This document shows positions 63,303-64,000 of a stretch of DNA of 64,000 nt, in pieces. The notes under the pieces were generated by a model, which made no database searches, had not been told where the DNA came from, and saw only the letters and a list, made by a program, of their open reading frames with translations. Numbering within the stretch: the stretch's first letter is position 1; each line of letters starts with the position of its first letter. The position numbers and the translations under genes were made by a program. Source of the DNA: Apibacter sp. B3706 (GTDB lineage Bacteria; Bacteroidota; Bacteroidia; Flavobacteriales; Weeksellaceae); assembly GCF_011082725.1 (NCBI RefSeq), contig NZ_CP049715.1:992001-1056000 (forward strand), in the 5' to 3' direction.

Positions 63303-64000
63303 ATGAATACCAGATATAATGCTTTAGACAAAGATTTATTTATTAAAAATAGAAAAAAATTTGTCCAAAGAATGGCCCCAAAATCAGTTGCAATATTCAA
63401 CAGCAATGATATTTATCCTATCAGTGCAGACAGTACTCTCCCTTTTCAACAGCAACGAGATTTATTTTATCTTTCGGGAATAGATCAAGAAGAATCAATT
63501 TTAGTATTATGTCCCTATGCTTATTTAGAGGAACATAGAGAAATGCTTTTTTTACGGGAAACTAATGAACATATTGCCATTTGGGAAGGAGAAAAATATT
63601 CTAAAGAGCAAGCAACTGAGGTTTCAGGAATTAAAAATGTGTATTGGTTACAAGATTTTGATAAAATTCTTGAAATGGTTATTGTTCAAATGGATAATAT
63701 ATATATAAATATTAACGAACATTACAGAGCCGAAAAAGTTGTTGAAACCCGAGAAGACAGATTCATAAAAAAATTACAAAATAAATACAGAGGTCATTGT
63801 TATTTACGAAGCAATCCTATCTTACAACACCTACGCTCAATTAAAGAACCTGAAGAAATAAATGCTATTCAACAAGCTTGTGATATAACGGAAAAAGGGT
63901 TTAGAAGGATTCTTCCATTTATTAAACCGGGAGTTTGGGAATATGAAATTGAAGCGGAGTTAATTTATGAGTTTATTAAAAACCGTTCTAAAGGTTGGGC
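63303..64000 (+). CDS. pepP: Xaa-Pro aminopeptidase, N-terminal part (cut by window end)
   Basis: 233 residues visible. The N-terminal creatinase-like domain starts MNTRYNALDKDLFIKN and includes NDIYPISADSTLPFQQ; the catalytic pitta-bread domain has just begun (SIKEPEEINAIQQACDITE). It removes N-terminal residues before proline. The metal-binding part lies outside the window. Confidence 0.9.
   Translation, partial: MNTRYNALDKDLFIKNRKKFVQRMAPKSVAIFNSNDIYPISADSTLPFQQQRDLFYLSGIDQEESILVLCPYAYLEEHREMLFLRETNEHIAIWEGEKYSKEQATEVSGIKNVYWLQDFDKILEMVIVQMDNIYININEHYRAEKVVETREDRFIKKLQNKYRGHCYLRSNPILQHLRSIKEPEEINAIQQACDITEKGFRRILPFIKPGVWEYEIEAELIYEFIKNRSKGW

Noticed and set aside
1-64000. CRISPR array or rRNA genes
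   Set aside because: No regularly spaced direct repeats with unique spacers and no rRNA-like conserved stretches were seen.

Overview
The window is one bacterial chromosome segment from a very AT-rich (roughly 30% GC by eye) member of the Bacteroidota, most likely Flavobacteriales. Evidence: host genes of flavobacterial type (DUF2723/TMEM260-like protein, GH3-like protein, lipoprotein azurin, PepD/PepP pair), promoters of the Bacteroidota TAnnTTTG type, and little Shine-Dalgarno use. A Weeksellaceae bacterium such as Apibacter would fit, but the genus cannot be settled from this sequence.

Positions 1-36961 are a siphovirus-like prophage whose left end lies before the window. Left to right it holds: an early block (C-terminus of a primase/helicase, small unknown genes, a YadA-head-like repeat protein, an ASCH-like protein, an adenine methyltransferase, a zinc-ribbon protein; 1-5051); a terminator and an AT-rich region with seven GTTSAAC boxes (5075-5388); a head block (S49 protease, major capsid, a SufE-like protein, small and large terminase; 5486-13119); a gene-free stretch with strong RNA-structure potential (13188-13380); portal, connector and tail-fibre genes with a recent 960-bp tandem duplication (13419-19308); a D12 adenine methyltransferase; a lysis cassette (two membrane proteins, amidase, spanin-like lipoprotein; 20161-21990); tail genes; an accessory island with the only leftward repressor (23396-26528); then tail completion, tape measure and two large tail proteins; and last a leftward tyrosine integrase next to an intact tRNA-Arg gene (36962-37035), the probable attachment site.

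A main observation is a repeated promoter-like element: TGTCCTT(T/C) followed 35-36 bases later by the end of a (T)TTTG box, at 6571, 9865, 13382, 16010 and 26615. Each copy sits just upstream of a late-gene block, several directly behind a terminator, with ATG as close as a few bases. It looks like a prophage-specific late promoter family.

From 37066 to the end the window is host chromosome: DUF2723 protein; a surface-glycan group (GH3-like, two family-2 glycosyltransferases, a methyltransferase, a flippase); electron-transfer flavoprotein etfB-etfA; prmA-clpS; a deoxynucleoside kinase; recQ; kdsD-tatC; a fructosamine-kinase-family protein; a lipoprotein azurin; purA; pepD; and the start of pepP, cut by the window end.
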